A stretch of 20,478 nt of DNA from Bacteroidales bacterium (GCA_003451785.1 DMJL01000286.1:1-20478); one strand, 5' to 3'. Positions 7,915 through 16,329 are shown, counted from the first letter of the stretch. Numbers and translations: made by a program. Notes: generated by a model from the sequence alone, not told the origin.

Positions 7915-7967
7915 CCAAAATTATGTGTTAATCTAAAAAATAATGCCGTTTTAAAAAGAATAACAGG

Positions 7968-8876
7968 CTATTTCCACAGATTATCAGGATAATCGCCACT
8001 TGCTACCAATTGGATTAAAGCTTCTACTACCATTTCTTTATCTTGACGGTAGGTAACTCCAAACCACGACGCATCGCAGGGCAATACTCTTACTTTGATT
8101 TTCCCTGAACTGATAAATTCATCTACCACTTTGGGAATAAAAAACTCAGCTTTTAGATCGTTTGCATTTACTTTCAGAAAGAAAAGCAACTTTTCTTCAA
8201 GCTTTGCAAAAATATCGGGAGCAAATCCCCAGAAATTCATCGAAACAATATCATCGGGGTTCAATCTTTTCTTTCTTTCTCCTTCTACGATTGCAATCCT
8301 TCCTCCTTCGATGCGTTGGATAGCATTGTGCTCCTTCACATCTACCAAAAATCCATTGTCATCCACAGTGCAAATTCCTCGGGAAACATGGCCATGCTCC
8401 GAAAGAGTTTTCTCAAGTTGATACCCTGCCATGGCGTAGAGTTCGGTTGTTTTGGCAACATGATCCAATAGGTAAGTTGCCATGGTTTGGTATGCTGATG
8501 CTCCGTAGAAATCATCAGCATTGATCACGGCAAAAGGGCCATGAATATGTTCTCGGGCCACCCATATAGCATGTCCGGTACCCCAGGGTTTTTCGCGTTC
8601 GGGCGAAAAAGGTGTGTTCATTGGCAGGTTGTCGAGTTCTTGAAACACCAACTCAACCTGAATTTTATCCTTCAGGCGGTTTACAAAAACTTCGCGAAAT
8701 TCTGCTTCGAAGCTCCGCCGTATTACAAAAACAACTTTATTAAAACCCGCCCTAATGGCATCATAAACTGAGTAGTCCATGATGGTTTCGCCCGAAGGTC
8801 CAACCTGGTCGAGTTGTTTCATTCCACCATACCTGCTGCCTTTGCCGGCAGCCAAAACCAAAAGTGTAAGATTCAT
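7968..8876 (-). CDS. Sugar-phosphate nucleotidyltransferase family protein
   Basis: The 302-residue protein belongs to the nucleotidyltransferase fold family that joins a sugar 1-phosphate to a nucleoside triphosphate, giving a nucleotide sugar and pyrophosphate. The N-terminal nucleotide-binding loop is clear: LAAGKGSRYGGMKQL at residues 8-22, with K20 a likely phosphate contact. GTGHA at 99-103 and NADDFYG at 119-125 fit the base-binding and metal-binding parts, with D121/D122 as candidate metal ligands. There is no signal peptide, so it acts in the cytosol. It has its own promoter box at 8900-8907 and terminator at 7880-7914. The phosphohexomutase gene just upstream on the same strand would supply a sugar 1-phosphate, which supports a nucleotide-sugar role. 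The exact sugar and nucleotide cannot be told from these motifs. Confidence 0.85.
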   Translation of the reverse strand: MNLTLLVLAAGKGSRYGGMKQLDQVGPSGETIMDYSVYDAIRAGFNKVVFVIRRSFEAEFREVFVNRLKDKIQVELVFQELDNLPMNTPFSPEREKPWGTGHAIWVAREHIHGPFAVINADDFYGASAYQTMATYLLDHVAKTTELYAMAGYQLEKTLSEHGHVSRGICTVDDNGFLVDVKEHNAIQRIEGGRIAIVEGERKKRLNPDDIVSMNFWGFAPDIFAKLEEKLLFFLKVNANDLKAEFFIPKVVDEFISSGKIKVRVLPCDASWFGVTYRQDKEMVVEALIQLVASGDYPDNLWK

Positions 8877-9280
8877 CGGTCAATTAATAATTTGAAGCAC
8901 AAAATTAAAGCATGATTAGCAAAGTCTCATAAAAAGAAAAAATAAATTGAAACGCATTTTGCTTTCATTTTGCGAAATTGGATAAACCATGTTTCTCCAA
9001 GCTGTTTTAGGGCTAATGTAGTTGCACAAAAAGCAACCAAAGTCATCTGGGTTGAACATCCGATTTTTTGCACCCTGATATTTCCATTGCAGAGAAAAAC
9101 CAGTACTAAAATTGTAACTGATTTTGAGAACAGGCAATATCAAGCACAGCTCACATCATGGATGTAGTTGCATCCTTGAATTTGGGAGAAATGAAGCAGA
9201 AATAAGCAGGTATGGAAATTTGTATATGAATCAGATAAATTCTAAGCTAAATCTACATTTTGCCGTTTGGCTTTCGCTTT
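8877..9280. other. 404-base intergenic region between nucleotidyltransferase and phosphohexomutase
   Basis: Apart from the promoter at its left end, I see no supported feature. A 75-codon minus-strand frame (8916-9143) exists but shows no recognisable motif, and a competing frame is almost as open. No clear terminator follows the phosphohexomutase stop at 9281; only the short GCC-AAAC-GGC stem lies near it. Confidence 0.5.
8900..8907 (-). promoter_or_regulatory. Putative -7 box of the nucleotidyltransferase promoter
   Basis: On the minus strand this reads TAATTTTG, an exact TAnnTTTG match, 23 bases before the start codon. The predicted leader is about 15-20 bases. A TTTG occurs upstream but at shorter spacing than is typical for a -33 element. 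Confidence 0.5.
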
Positions 9281-10696
9281 CTATGGTTTTTGATTCATGA
9301 TAGTGTTGTACCCATCGAGCAGTATTTCTAAAGCCTCCAACTTAGTTGCACCCTCAGCATAAGTTCTTAAAACAGGCTCAGTTCCCGAAGGGCGAATCAT
9401 AAACCATTGGGTATCGCTCAGATAATACTTGAAGCCGTCTAAGTTTTCTTCACGAACTACCTGCCATTTTCCGAATTTGGAATAAGCTTTATTGTTGCAA
9501 TTTTCTACAATACGGTCTTTATCGGTTTGCGAAAGTTTCAGGTCGGAGCGTTCGAAGGCGAAACTACCGGTTATGGCATACACATCATCAATGAGTTGTC
9601 GCAGCGATTTGCCGGTTTTTACCATCGCTTCCCAGATAACCAGGCCGTTGTAAATTCCATCGCGCTCCGGTATGTGCCCGGCCACAGTTATGCCACCCGA
9701 TTCTTCTCCGCCCACCAAAATGGTTTCTTTGAGCATCAAACCTGCTATGTGCTTAAAACCGATCTTTACAATCTCCAAAGGAATCTTGAAGGCTTCGCAC
9801 AATCTGTTGATTTTTACGGATGAAGAAAATCCGGTTGCTACCTTTCCCTTCATTCCTTTGTAGTGGTGCAAGTAATAAATCAGCAATAGAATTACATGGT
9901 GCGAGTCAATGTAGTTGCCTTGATTGTCGAACAAGGCAGTACGGTCGGCATCGCCATCCACTGCAAGTCCGCAATCAATCTCGCCCGAAAGATTGATTAC
10001 CTCCGAAAATTCACCAAGGTTTCGCATCAGTGGCTCAGGGGGTATTCCATTGAATAGGGGTTGTCGCTCGCAATGTAGCAAGGTTATATCAGGAAAAAGT
10101 CTGCGCATCACATTTTGTCCTGAGCCATACATGGCGTCGAAGGCAAACTGCCATTTTGATTCTCGTATTTGATTCAAATCAAATTTTTCCTCCAGATAGT
10201 TGCAATAGAGTGTTTCGAGATCTACATTTTCCACAATACCTTTATCTATAAGCGATTCCAAAGAGCAACTGTCAATGTCGTAGCTGCTTTTGTCGGGTAT
10301 AAAGGTTTCTACATCATGAATGTCTTCTTCCAGCAAGGGACCACCGTAGCTGCCCTTTAATTTATAGCCATTGTATTCTGGTGGGTTGTGGCTGGCTGTG
10401 ATTACTACTCCCAAGAATGCATTATTCTTTAGCACCCCCAATGAAATCATGGGTGTAGAGACAAAACCCTTAGCTAGCAGAACCTTTATATTATGAAAAG
10501 CAAGAATCTTTGCTACTACCTCTGTGAATAACTCGCCGCCAAATCTACAGTCGTGTCCAACCACAACCACGGGCGAAGAAGTCTTGGATAATGCCCAGAG
10601 TGCTGTTCCCTCTGATACGCGGGCTACATTTTCGGTTGTAAAATCTTTAGCTATGATTGCCCTCCAACCATCGGTTCCAAACTTAATTTGCTTCAT
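9281..10696 (-). CDS. Phosphoglucomutase/phosphomannomutase family protein
   Basis: The 471-residue enzyme belongs to the alpha-D-phosphohexomutase superfamily, which interconverts hexose 6-phosphate and hexose 1-phosphate through a phosphoserine. All four signature loops are present. The catalytic serine is S102 in TASHNPPEYNGYK. The metal-binding loop is DGDADR at 247-252. The sugar-binding loop is GGEESGGI at 329-336. The phosphate-binding loop is RPSGTEP at 435-441. Length and order match the family. There is no signal peptide, so it is cytosolic. It has its own promoter box at 10714-10721. The downstream nucleotidyltransferase could use its sugar 1-phosphate product. Glucose or mannose preference cannot be decided from the EESGG loop alone, so no gene symbol is given. 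Confidence 0.93.
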   Translation of the reverse strand: MKQIKFGTDGWRAIIAKDFTTENVARVSEGTALWALSKTSSPVVVVGHDCRFGGELFTEVVAKILAFHNIKVLLAKGFVSTPMISLGVLKNNAFLGVVITASHNPPEYNGYKLKGSYGGPLLEEDIHDVETFIPDKSSYDIDSCSLESLIDKGIVENVDLETLYCNYLEEKFDLNQIRESKWQFAFDAMYGSGQNVMRRLFPDITLLHCERQPLFNGIPPEPLMRNLGEFSEVINLSGEIDCGLAVDGDADRTALFDNQGNYIDSHHVILLLIYYLHHYKGMKGKVATGFSSSVKINRLCEAFKIPLEIVKIGFKHIAGLMLKETILVGGEESGGITVAGHIPERDGIYNGLVIWEAMVKTGKSLRQLIDDVYAITGSFAFERSDLKLSQTDKDRIVENCNNKAYSKFGKWQVVREENLDGFKYYLSDTQWFMIRPSGTEPVLRTYAEGATKLEALEILLDGYNTIMNQKP

Positions 10697-10713
10697 TTTA
10701 AAAAATTTGGCAG

Positions 10714-10721
10714 CAAAGGTA
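10714..10721 (-). promoter_or_regulatory. Putative -7 box of the phosphohexomutase promoter
   Basis: On the minus strand this reads TACCTTTG, an exact TAnnTTTG match and the same octamer as at rpoD. It lies 17 bases before the phosphohexomutase start codon. A promoter here fits the 79-base gap after mltG and suggests separate transcription from the dapF-mltG cluster. Confidence 0.6.
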
Positions 10722-10775
10722 GAAAAACCACAGAAGGAAAGGGAAGGGAATGAGAAATTTTGTTAAAAATTTTCT

Positions 10776-11840
10776 TTAACGCATAATATTCCTTGCATTT
10801 AGCTCTCTATGGTATCTTCGTGCATTTTCTCGATGCTCTGCATAGGTGCGGGCAAAAATATGATACCCGCTAAAATCGTAATGTGCAGCAAAAAACAAAT
10901 AATTATGTTGCTCATAATTGAGCACTGCATCAATTACATAAGGTTCTGGCAGACTAATGGGTCCTGGTGGAAGACCCGTATTTAGATATGTGTTGAAAGG
11001 CGATTCAAAAGCTAAATGTCTTCTGAGTACTCGTCTAATTGAAAAATCGCCAATGGCAAAAACCACAGTAGGATCGGCTTGTAATGGTATGTTTCTACGC
11101 AACCTGTTTATGTAAACTCCCGCCATACGAGGCATTTCATCGCGTTTGCGGGTTTCGAGTCTTATGATGCTTGCCAAAATTCCTATTTCGATAGGTGTAA
11201 GGCCTGACTGAATGGCTTTATTTGTGCGCTCCTCAGTCCAAAAGCGTTGATATTCAACATGCATTCTCTCAAAAAGCTGCTCGGCCGATGTGTTCCAAAA
11301 AAACTCATAGGTATTGGGTATAAACATCAGATTGATAGTGAACAAGTCAAACCCAAAATTGGCTGCAATTTCAGCGTTATTGAGCATTTCTAAAATCTGC
11401 AAAGAGTCGGCTTCAAGGTTGCGAGAAAGAGCACCTGCCAATTGCGGCTTGGTGCGGATATTGTTGAATGTAACCCTTACGGGTGCTTGTCGCCCACCTC
11501 GAAGTATGTTTACCAATCGGTTGTTGCTCATCCCTCGTTCCACACGATACCTACCGGCTCTTACCAGATTGGGGTAATTTTTTTGGCGTGCCAACCAAAA
11601 GAATGTTTCGGGATTTCTCAGAATTTCCATTTCTGTAATTATCCTCTTCACATCGTCGTAGGTGCTACCTGTGGGAATGTAAATATGTGTGTGCTCTTCT
11701 TCGAGATTTATGTTGGGCTTAAAAACGGCGGAATAACCTAAGTACAATACTGTTAAACCAACGGCAATGGCTATTAATGCCACAAAAGCCAAGATTTGTT
11801 TAGTGTTGAATATTTTACTTTTACTACTTTTTTTAACCAT
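10776..11840 (-). CDS. mltG: Endolytic murein transglycosylase MltG (YceG-like)
   Basis: The 354-residue protein is an inner-membrane lytic transglycosylase that cuts nascent glycan strands and so helps set their length. A basic N-terminus is followed by one membrane segment (about 18-40); the rest should face the periplasm. Family marks are FIPNTYEFFW at 173-182, the catalytic stretch ILASIIRLET at 221-230, INRLRRNIPLQADPTVV at 244-260, and GLPPGPISLPEPYV further on. E229 corresponds to the catalytic glutamate of Escherichia coli MltG (E218). The glutamate two residues earlier in the usual EKET motif is R227 here. Length is normal. It is the last gene of the cluster with dapF, 85 bases after the acetyltransferase gene. 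Only a weak AT stem lies at its stop, so no proper terminator is seen. Confidence 0.93.
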   Translation of the reverse strand: MVKKSSKSKIFNTKQILAFVALIAIAVGLTVLYLGYSAVFKPNINLEEEHTHIYIPTGSTYDDVKRIITEMEILRNPETFFWLARQKNYPNLVRAGRYRVERGMSNNRLVNILRGGRQAPVRVTFNNIRTKPQLAGALSRNLEADSLQILEMLNNAEIAANFGFDLFTINLMFIPNTYEFFWNTSAEQLFERMHVEYQRFWTEERTNKAIQSGLTPIEIGILASIIRLETRKRDEMPRMAGVYINRLRRNIPLQADPTVVFAIGDFSIRRVLRRHLAFESPFNTYLNTGLPPGPISLPEPYVIDAVLNYEQHNYLFFAAHYDFSGYHIFARTYAEHRENARRYHRELNARNIMR

Positions 11841-11925
11841 GAACGATCTAATTGAAAATTAAGAAATTAGGGTTTTCAGGAATTGGAAAATAACATGAGG
11901 TGACTTTTTCACAAACCTGAATAAT

Positions 11926-12438
11926 TTAAAGAATTTTTTGCAAAAAATATTCGTCCAACCACTCCTCGGGTCTCCAAATCCATTCATGCCTTTTGCCGGT
12001 AACATTAAACCCGGATTTCTCAAATAATTTGAGGCTGATCTCGTTATCGCTTCCAATGCTACAATAAAGTTGGTGCATATTCAAAATATTTCGAGCATAA
12101 TCTGAAATTACATCCAGAGCCTGTGCCGCATATCCCTGCTTGCGCATCTTGCTTTCAATGAGAATACCTACACCGGCTCGGCGATTAAGAGCGTCAAAAT
12201 CAAATAAATCAATTACACCAACCAATTTTCCAGTTGCATCCTCGATTGCCAATCGAAGTTGTAGATCAACATATATATTGTTTTGAGAATTAAGAACAAA
12301 CTGTTCGAGAAAAAATCTGGAAAATGGTGTGGTTGTACTACTTACAAGCCAATTCTCTGGATTGTTTTCCCATTGATATATGTTTTCCACATCTTGAAGT
12401 TCAAGCGGACGAAGGAGAATGTTTTTTCCTTTCAGCAT
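11926..12438 (-). CDS. GNAT family N-acetyltransferase
   Basis: The 170-residue protein is an acetyl-CoA-dependent N-acetyltransferase. The start KNILLRPLELQDVENIYQWE is typical of the RimJ/RimL/SpeG branch. The acetyl-CoA pyrophosphate loop is seen as MRKQGYAAQAL at residues 98-108, following the beta strand GVGILIES. SDNEISLKLFEKSGF at 130-144 is the usual helix and strand of motif B. The substrate could be a polyamine, a protein N-terminus or a small metabolite; the sequence does not decide. It lies 38 bases after dapF and 85 before mltG on the same strand, so co-transcription is likely, but a functional link to cell-wall synthesis is not shown. There is no signal peptide, so it is cytosolic. 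Confidence 0.9.
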   Translation of the reverse strand: MLKGKNILLRPLELQDVENIYQWENNPENWLVSSTTTPFSRFFLEQFVLNSQNNIYVDLQLRLAIEDATGKLVGVIDLFDFDALNRRAGVGILIESKMRKQGYAAQALDVISDYARNILNMHQLYCSIGSDNEISLKLFEKSGFNVTGKRHEWIWRPEEWLDEYFLQKIL

Positions 12439-12476
12439 TCTAATTTCGGATTTAGTGTTTTATGTTTCCTATTGCT

Positions 12477-13295
12477 CTAATCCATTAATTGTCCTGTAAA
12501 AACCCATTGAGCCGGTCCACTAAGCCAAATATTGGTAAACTTGGCAATGTTACCCATGGTTTCCACAGAAAACTTCACTTTGAGTTGCCCGCCAAGTGCT
12601 TCAATGGTATAAGCGTTTTCACTGTTTCTTACTCCAATTTTGTACGCTGCAATAGCTGCTGCAGTAGCTCCGGTTCCGCATGCAAGAGTTTCGTTTTCCA
12701 CTCCTCGCTCGTAGGTGCGAATCGTTATTGTGTCATTGCCTTTAATTTGTACAAAATTGACATTCACCCCAGCAGGTTGGTAACTTGCATCATTCCGTAT
12801 GCGATTTCCATCCTGCAATACTGCAATTTCATCTATTGCATTAGTAAAAACCATCACATGGGGCGAGCCTGTATTCACAACTTCACCATCTTGATAGTTG
12901 ACTGAGGTAACCACATCGGCCATTTGAACTGAGATATCCCAAAGATTTCCGTTTTGTGATTGGATTTTAGCTGCATGAATCCCATCGCTTGCCATGAACA
13001 ATACATCTGTATCGTGCAAGCCCAGATGGTTGGCAAAAGCAACAATACATCTGGCTCCGTTGCCGCAAAAACTGCCGAGTAGCCCATCAGAATTAAAATA
13101 TTGCATTTCAAAATGAGCCGTTTCTGATTTTCTAAGCAGCATAAGCCCGTCGGCTCCAATGCCGAAATTTCTATTGCAAAGTTGCTTAATCAGTGCAGTC
13201 CTTTTAGGGAGGTGGGGCTCAAAAACCTTGTTTCGGTCGTCAAAAAGTATGAAATCGTTTCCTGCACCCTGAAATTTGAAAAATTTTATGGCCAT
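12477..13295 (-). CDS. dapF: Diaminopimelate epimerase
   Basis: The 272-residue enzyme converts LL-diaminopimelate to the meso form, the penultimate step to lysine and the source of the peptidoglycan cross-linking residue. The two catalytic cysteines are visible: C77 in CGNGARC and C206 in LACGTGATA. The substrate-binding pieces GAGNDFILFDDR near 10-21, NRNFGIGADGLMLL at 41-54, NTGSPHVMVF at 141-150 and ERGVENET at 196-203 are all present. Length is normal and no residue expected in the active site is missing. The ATG overlaps the end of the upstream membrane-protein gene by 10 bases, which suggests coupled translation. The downstream neighbours are the acetyltransferase and mltG, giving a loose peptidoglycan theme. 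Confidence 0.97.
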   Translation of the reverse strand: MAIKFFKFQGAGNDFILFDDRNKVFEPHLPKRTALIKQLCNRNFGIGADGLMLLRKSETAHFEMQYFNSDGLLGSFCGNGARCIVAFANHLGLHDTDVLFMASDGIHAAKIQSQNGNLWDISVQMADVVTSVNYQDGEVVNTGSPHVMVFTNAIDEIAVLQDGNRIRNDASYQPAGVNVNFVQIKGNDTITIRTYERGVENETLACGTGATAAAIAAYKIGVRNSENAYTIEALGGQLKVKFSVETMGNIAKFTNIWLSGPAQWVFTGQLMD

Positions 13296-14110
13296 CGTTG
13301 TTGCAATGCTACAGTTTCGTCGGGAAATGCTGGTGCAAATGGTGTGAAATCGTTGTTTAAGCCAATCACATAAAAATTATCTGCATATCGCACAAAAAGC
13401 CTTGTTCCATCGGTTTCCAATCCAAACGCATTTATTTCTTGAAGACCAAATAGTTGCAACTTGTTTTGTGCAAAAATATAGCCCCGTGCATTGATGGGCG
13501 ACACCCAAAATTCAACGATAATAAAATTTCCCGGTTGCTGCAATTGGTTGCTACCACCAAGCAAGGAATCGAGTTGGCGAATGGCATCTGATTGGCGTGG
13601 GCTATAGGATTCGGGATCTTTGTTGTATGCTCTTATGTGAATAAGTCTTTCTTGAGCAATGCGCATTTGATCTCGGTTGCGAGTAACCGTTGCACTTGCC
13701 TCATTTTGACCTACCGTAGTTGCCAAGGTACCTTGATGCAAATCCTGAGTAGTATGCTGGTTTGCAGGGATAGTGTCGGCATCTATTTCGTTGTTTACCA
13801 CCAAAATACTATCATCAACCACATTGCCTTGAGTCAGCGGGTCAGGTATTGCAATACGCCTATTGTTGCGCTGTCTTTCCAAACCATTAGTAGCGGCAGA
13901 AGCTTCATTTTCCGTTGCTGCAACTTGCTCGGCTTGTGTTTCAGGCTCGAATAGATTTCCTATGTAATCCCAGGCATTGGAGAAAAGATTGGCTCCCTCA
14001 TCTCGGCTTGTGTACCAAAAAACTATTGCTGAGCCTATAAAGAAGCCCAAAACAAGCCCCAAAAAAACAGAAATAAAGCCAAATTCTTGTCGGTTTCGCC
14101 GCTTTGCCAT
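13286..14110 (-). CDS. Conserved-looking single-pass membrane protein of unknown function
   Basis: The 274-residue protein starts with a basic stretch (MAKRRNRQEF) and one hydrophobic segment at about 11-33, giving an N-in membrane anchor. Residues about 50-190 are low in hydrophobicity and rich in Ala, Asn, Gln and Thr, so probably a disordered linker. A compact C-terminal domain spans about 195-262, with VEFWVSPINARGY, NKLQLFGL and a run of beta-like strands ending in FTPF. I recall similar C-terminal domains in Bacteroidota proteins of unknown function, but cannot name one. The 3' end overlaps dapF by 10 bases and a promoter box lies at 14130-14137, so this gene probably heads the dapF-GNAT-mltG cluster. 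A role near the cell wall is a guess from context only. Confidence 0.8.
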   Translation of the reverse strand: MAKRRNRQEFGFISVFLGLVLGFFIGSAIVFWYTSRDEGANLFSNAWDYIGNLFEPETQAEQVAATENEASAATNGLERQRNNRRIAIPDPLTQGNVVDDSILVVNNEIDADTIPANQHTTQDLHQGTLATTVGQNEASATVTRNRDQMRIAQERLIHIRAYNKDPESYSPRQSDAIRQLDSLLGGSNQLQQPGNFIIVEFWVSPINARGYIFAQNKLQLFGLQEINAFGLETDGTRLFVRYADNFYVIGLNNDFTPFAPAFPDETVALQQRWP

Positions 14111-14610
14111 ACTAGGTATTTTCGCACTCCAAAATTAACAAAAAAACGCTTTTGTGCCATCAAGGTTCATTGCCACCAAAATCGACAATAAAACTTTTGA
14201 TTTTAGTGGGTGATAGAAAATAAGAGGTGTAGCAAATTGCCAAAATTTTGAAACAAAATATTTCAAAAGTGCCAATTTGGCATAATCAAAAAAATCTATT
14301 GACCGATCTATTAAAGAATATGAATTACACTATCGAACAGGGGTGCTGCGTAAGTCGATCAATTTGCCTCAAACGCAAAAAAAAATTTCCCATGAAGCAA
14401 AATTTTGAAGTTTTTTCATTCGGTTCAAACCTTTGTTAAAAAAAATGGTTGATTTTAATGAATATTTAAAATTTATTAAGAAAGTAAAATGCATTCAAGG
14501 CATGTATTTTGTGTACATTCGTTTGGTTTACAAAATATGGTTTTTGATTCGGAATGTAGAACAACGCATTATTTGAAAAAGTAAAAATTAAATGTTCAAT
14601 AAACAAAAGT
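14111..14610. other. 500-base divergent intergenic region
   Basis: The region separates the minus-strand dapF cluster from htrA and should hold both promoters. The minus-strand promoter is called at 14130-14137. For htrA no exact TAnnTTTG box is found; the stretch near 14506-14550 has only partial matches. TTTTGAAA (14246-14253) and TTTCAAAA (14261-14268) form a perfect 8-bp inverted repeat with a 7-base loop, followed by the short palindrome TGCCAATTTGGCA (14270-14282). These could be operators, but the region is very AT-rich. A 63-codon plus-strand frame at 14248-14439 looks spurious. Confidence 0.5.
14130..14137 (-). promoter_or_regulatory. Putative -7 box of the dapF cluster promoter
   Basis: On the minus strand this reads TAATTTTG, an exact TAnnTTTG match, 19 bases before the start of the membrane-protein gene. 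A TTG lies 23 bases further upstream and could be the -33 element. It would drive the membrane protein, dapF, GNAT and mltG genes. Confidence 0.55.
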
Positions 14611-16104
14611 ATGAGTGCCATGAAAAATTTTTGGAGTTTAATAGTTGCTGCAATACTGGGTAGTATTGTTACACTTAGTGTAAATCATTGGGTGCTTCGC
14701 AGTTCGGGAAATCCCGGTCAATTTGGCTTGGGTAGCCTGCAACAAGAAATTGCCCCCACTCAGCTTGCACGATACCTTGCAGATCTTCCATCAGGGCTTC
14801 CGGACTTTACTCTTGTGGCGGAGAGTACAGTAAACACAGTAGTACACATACAGACCGAGCAACAGCAGCGACAAGCGCAAATGCCCGAGTTCTTTGGCAT
14901 GCCCGATCATTTCCGCGATTTCTTTTTTGGTCCCATGCCTCGCGGCGAAGCCCGTCCAGTTACTGCCACAGGTAGCGGTGTAATCATAAGCAGCGATGGA
15001 CTGGTGATTACCAACAACCATGTAATTGATAACGCTCAAAGAATACAGGTTACGCTCAACGATAGGAGGGTGTATGATGCTACTGTGGTAGGTAAAGACC
15101 CCAATACCGACATCGCATTGCTAAGGATTGAAGAACGCAATTTGCCCTATTTAAGTTTTGGAAACTCCGACAATGTAAGATTAGGTGAGTGGGTTATAGC
15201 TATTGGCAATCCATTTAATCTCAACTCTACTATCACAGCCGGCATTGTGAGTGCCAAAAACCGAAATATCAATATACTTGGGGGTGAATTTAGCATCGAA
15301 TCGTTTATACAAACCGATGCTGCTGTGAATCGCGGTAATAGTGGTGGAGCACTTATCAATACCCGTGGCGAACTGATCGGTATCAACACAGCCATTGCAT
15401 CTCATACCGGTGCATTTGCCGGATATTCGTTTGCTATTCCGGCCAACATTGCCCAAAAAGTTGTAAATGACCTCAAAGAGTTTGGCCAGGTGCAGCGTGG
15501 AATGCTTGGAGTGCGCATTAGTGAACTAAACAGTGTGCAAGCGCAGGAACGCGGTATCACAGAATTTAGAGGAGCGTTTGTAGAAGAAGTTGTAGCTGGC
15601 GGAGCCGCCGAAGCAGCAGGTTTAAAGAGCGGCGACCTTATCATAGGCATTGATGATGTTAGGATTACCAATCCAACCGAACTCACCAGCACAGTTGGGC
15701 AAAGACGCCCCGGCGACGAAATTACCGTGCGCTACATTCGCGAAGGACGCCAAAGAGAAACAAAGGCAAAACTCAAAAATGTATTTGGTGAGGTGGCTGT
15801 AGTTACGCAGGAGCGCGTTACAAGGTCGGAGCAAATAGGAGCTACCTTCGAAGCAGTACCACAGGAAGAACTAACGCGCCTGAATTTGAAAAACGGTGTG
15901 CGTGTTGCTACAGTTTCGAGAACTGCCGGTGTGTTTCGTTCAGCAGGTATCCGTCCGGGCTTTATCATCACAAGTTTAGACAGAGAGGCAGTTACTAGCC
16001 CCCAACAACTTTCTAACTTACTTGCTCAAAAATCGGGAGGAATACTTATTGAGGGAGTTTATCCCAACGGTCAAAGAGCATTTTACGGAATGGGGTTAAA
16101 TTAA
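14611..16104 (+). CDS. HtrA/DegP-family periplasmic serine protease
   Basis: The 497-residue protein is an envelope serine protease/chaperone that degrades or refolds damaged exported proteins. An N-terminal hydrophobic segment (about 8-26) acts as a signal anchor or signal peptide. The trypsin-like domain has the full triad: H137 in TNNHVID, D167 in NTDIALL and S244 in GNSGGAL. Two PDZ domains follow, at about 294-385 (starts RGMLGVRI) and about 415-490. The two-PDZ layout matches the DegP/DegQ group rather than DegS. The stretch rich in Phe, Met and Gly near 92-110 (MPEFFGMPDHFRDFFFG) fits the regulatory loop region of DegP-type enzymes. Starts at 14611 and 14620 are both possible; the second gives MKNFW directly before the hydrophobic segment. 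It is divergent from the dapF cluster and 334 bases upstream of rpoD. Confidence 0.95.
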   Translation: MSAMKNFWSLIVAAILGSIVTLSVNHWVLRSSGNPGQFGLGSLQQEIAPTQLARYLADLPSGLPDFTLVAESTVNTVVHIQTEQQQRQAQMPEFFGMPDHFRDFFFGPMPRGEARPVTATGSGVIISSDGLVITNNHVIDNAQRIQVTLNDRRVYDATVVGKDPNTDIALLRIEERNLPYLSFGNSDNVRLGEWVIAIGNPFNLNSTITAGIVSAKNRNINILGGEFSIESFIQTDAAVNRGNSGGALINTRGELIGINTAIASHTGAFAGYSFAIPANIAQKVVNDLKEFGQVQRGMLGVRISELNSVQAQERGITEFRGAFVEEVVAGGAAEAAGLKSGDLIIGIDDVRITNPTELTSTVGQRRPGDEITVRYIREGRQRETKAKLKNVFGEVAVVTQERVTRSEQIGATFEAVPQEELTRLNLKNGVRVATVSRTAGVFRSAGIRPGFIITSLDREAVTSPQQLSNLLAQKSGGILIEGVYPNGQRAFYGMGLN

Positions 16105-16177
16105 AAAAAGATCCCAATTTATCCTTGATTTTCTAACAGAAGAAATGGTATTCGAACAAAATAGCCGCTGGTAATTA

Positions 16178-16263
16178 GCAAATAATAAGATTTGCCCCAA
16201 TTAGGAAAAAACATTATTTTGACAAAATAAATCATCGCAAAATGTGTTTAACCTTATTGGGGC
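16178..16263. repeat. Stacked inverted repeats upstream of rpoD
   Basis: Three symmetries overlap or nest. GCAAAT (16178-16183) pairs with ATTTGC (16190-16195). GCCCCAATTAGG (16194-16205) pairs with CCTTATTGGGGC (16252-16263) at 11 of 12 positions. Inside that 46-base loop, TTATTTTG (16214-16221) and CAAAATAA (16223-16230) are perfect partners around one base. The GC-rich long arms are unlikely to be chance in this AT-rich gap. No T run follows, so a structured htrA transcript end or an operator for rpoD fits better than a classic terminator. Confidence 0.55.
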
Positions 16264-16329
16264 AGTATCGGATGAAATCCAAATTTTTTGTTCACTTATT
16301 TTTATAAAATGCGTTAAAATTTTTTATGA

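Larger units (their letters stand above)
7358..7967. other. 610-base gap with inverted repeat, possible gene remnant and terminator
   Basis: No intact gene is seen in this gap. The first part (7371-7517) holds a long inverted repeat and the right copy of the boundary motif. The middle (about 7520-7710) is AT-rich and featureless. A short minus-strand frame without a start codon (7711-7851) reads like the tail of a lost gene. A strong hairpin at 7884-7914 ends the gap and serves the nucleotidyltransferase gene. The gap marks the change from accessory to core-like DNA. Confidence 0.6.

Noticed and set aside
6533..7967. Insertion sequence or transposon ends
   Set aside because: No transposase frame and no terminal inverted repeats with target duplication were found; the palindromes are local.
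8916..9143. 75-codon minus-strand reading frame
   Set aside because: It has no recognisable motif, a second frame over the same bases is nearly as open, and no start signal is evident.
10762..10780. Terminator for mltG
   Set aside because: The GTTAAA/TTTAAC stem is only 6 AT-rich pairs and overlaps the stop codon, too weak to call.
14248..14439. 63-codon plus-strand reading frame in the divergent region
   Set aside because: Its composition follows the AT-rich DNA, it overlaps palindromes, and it resembles no protein I know.
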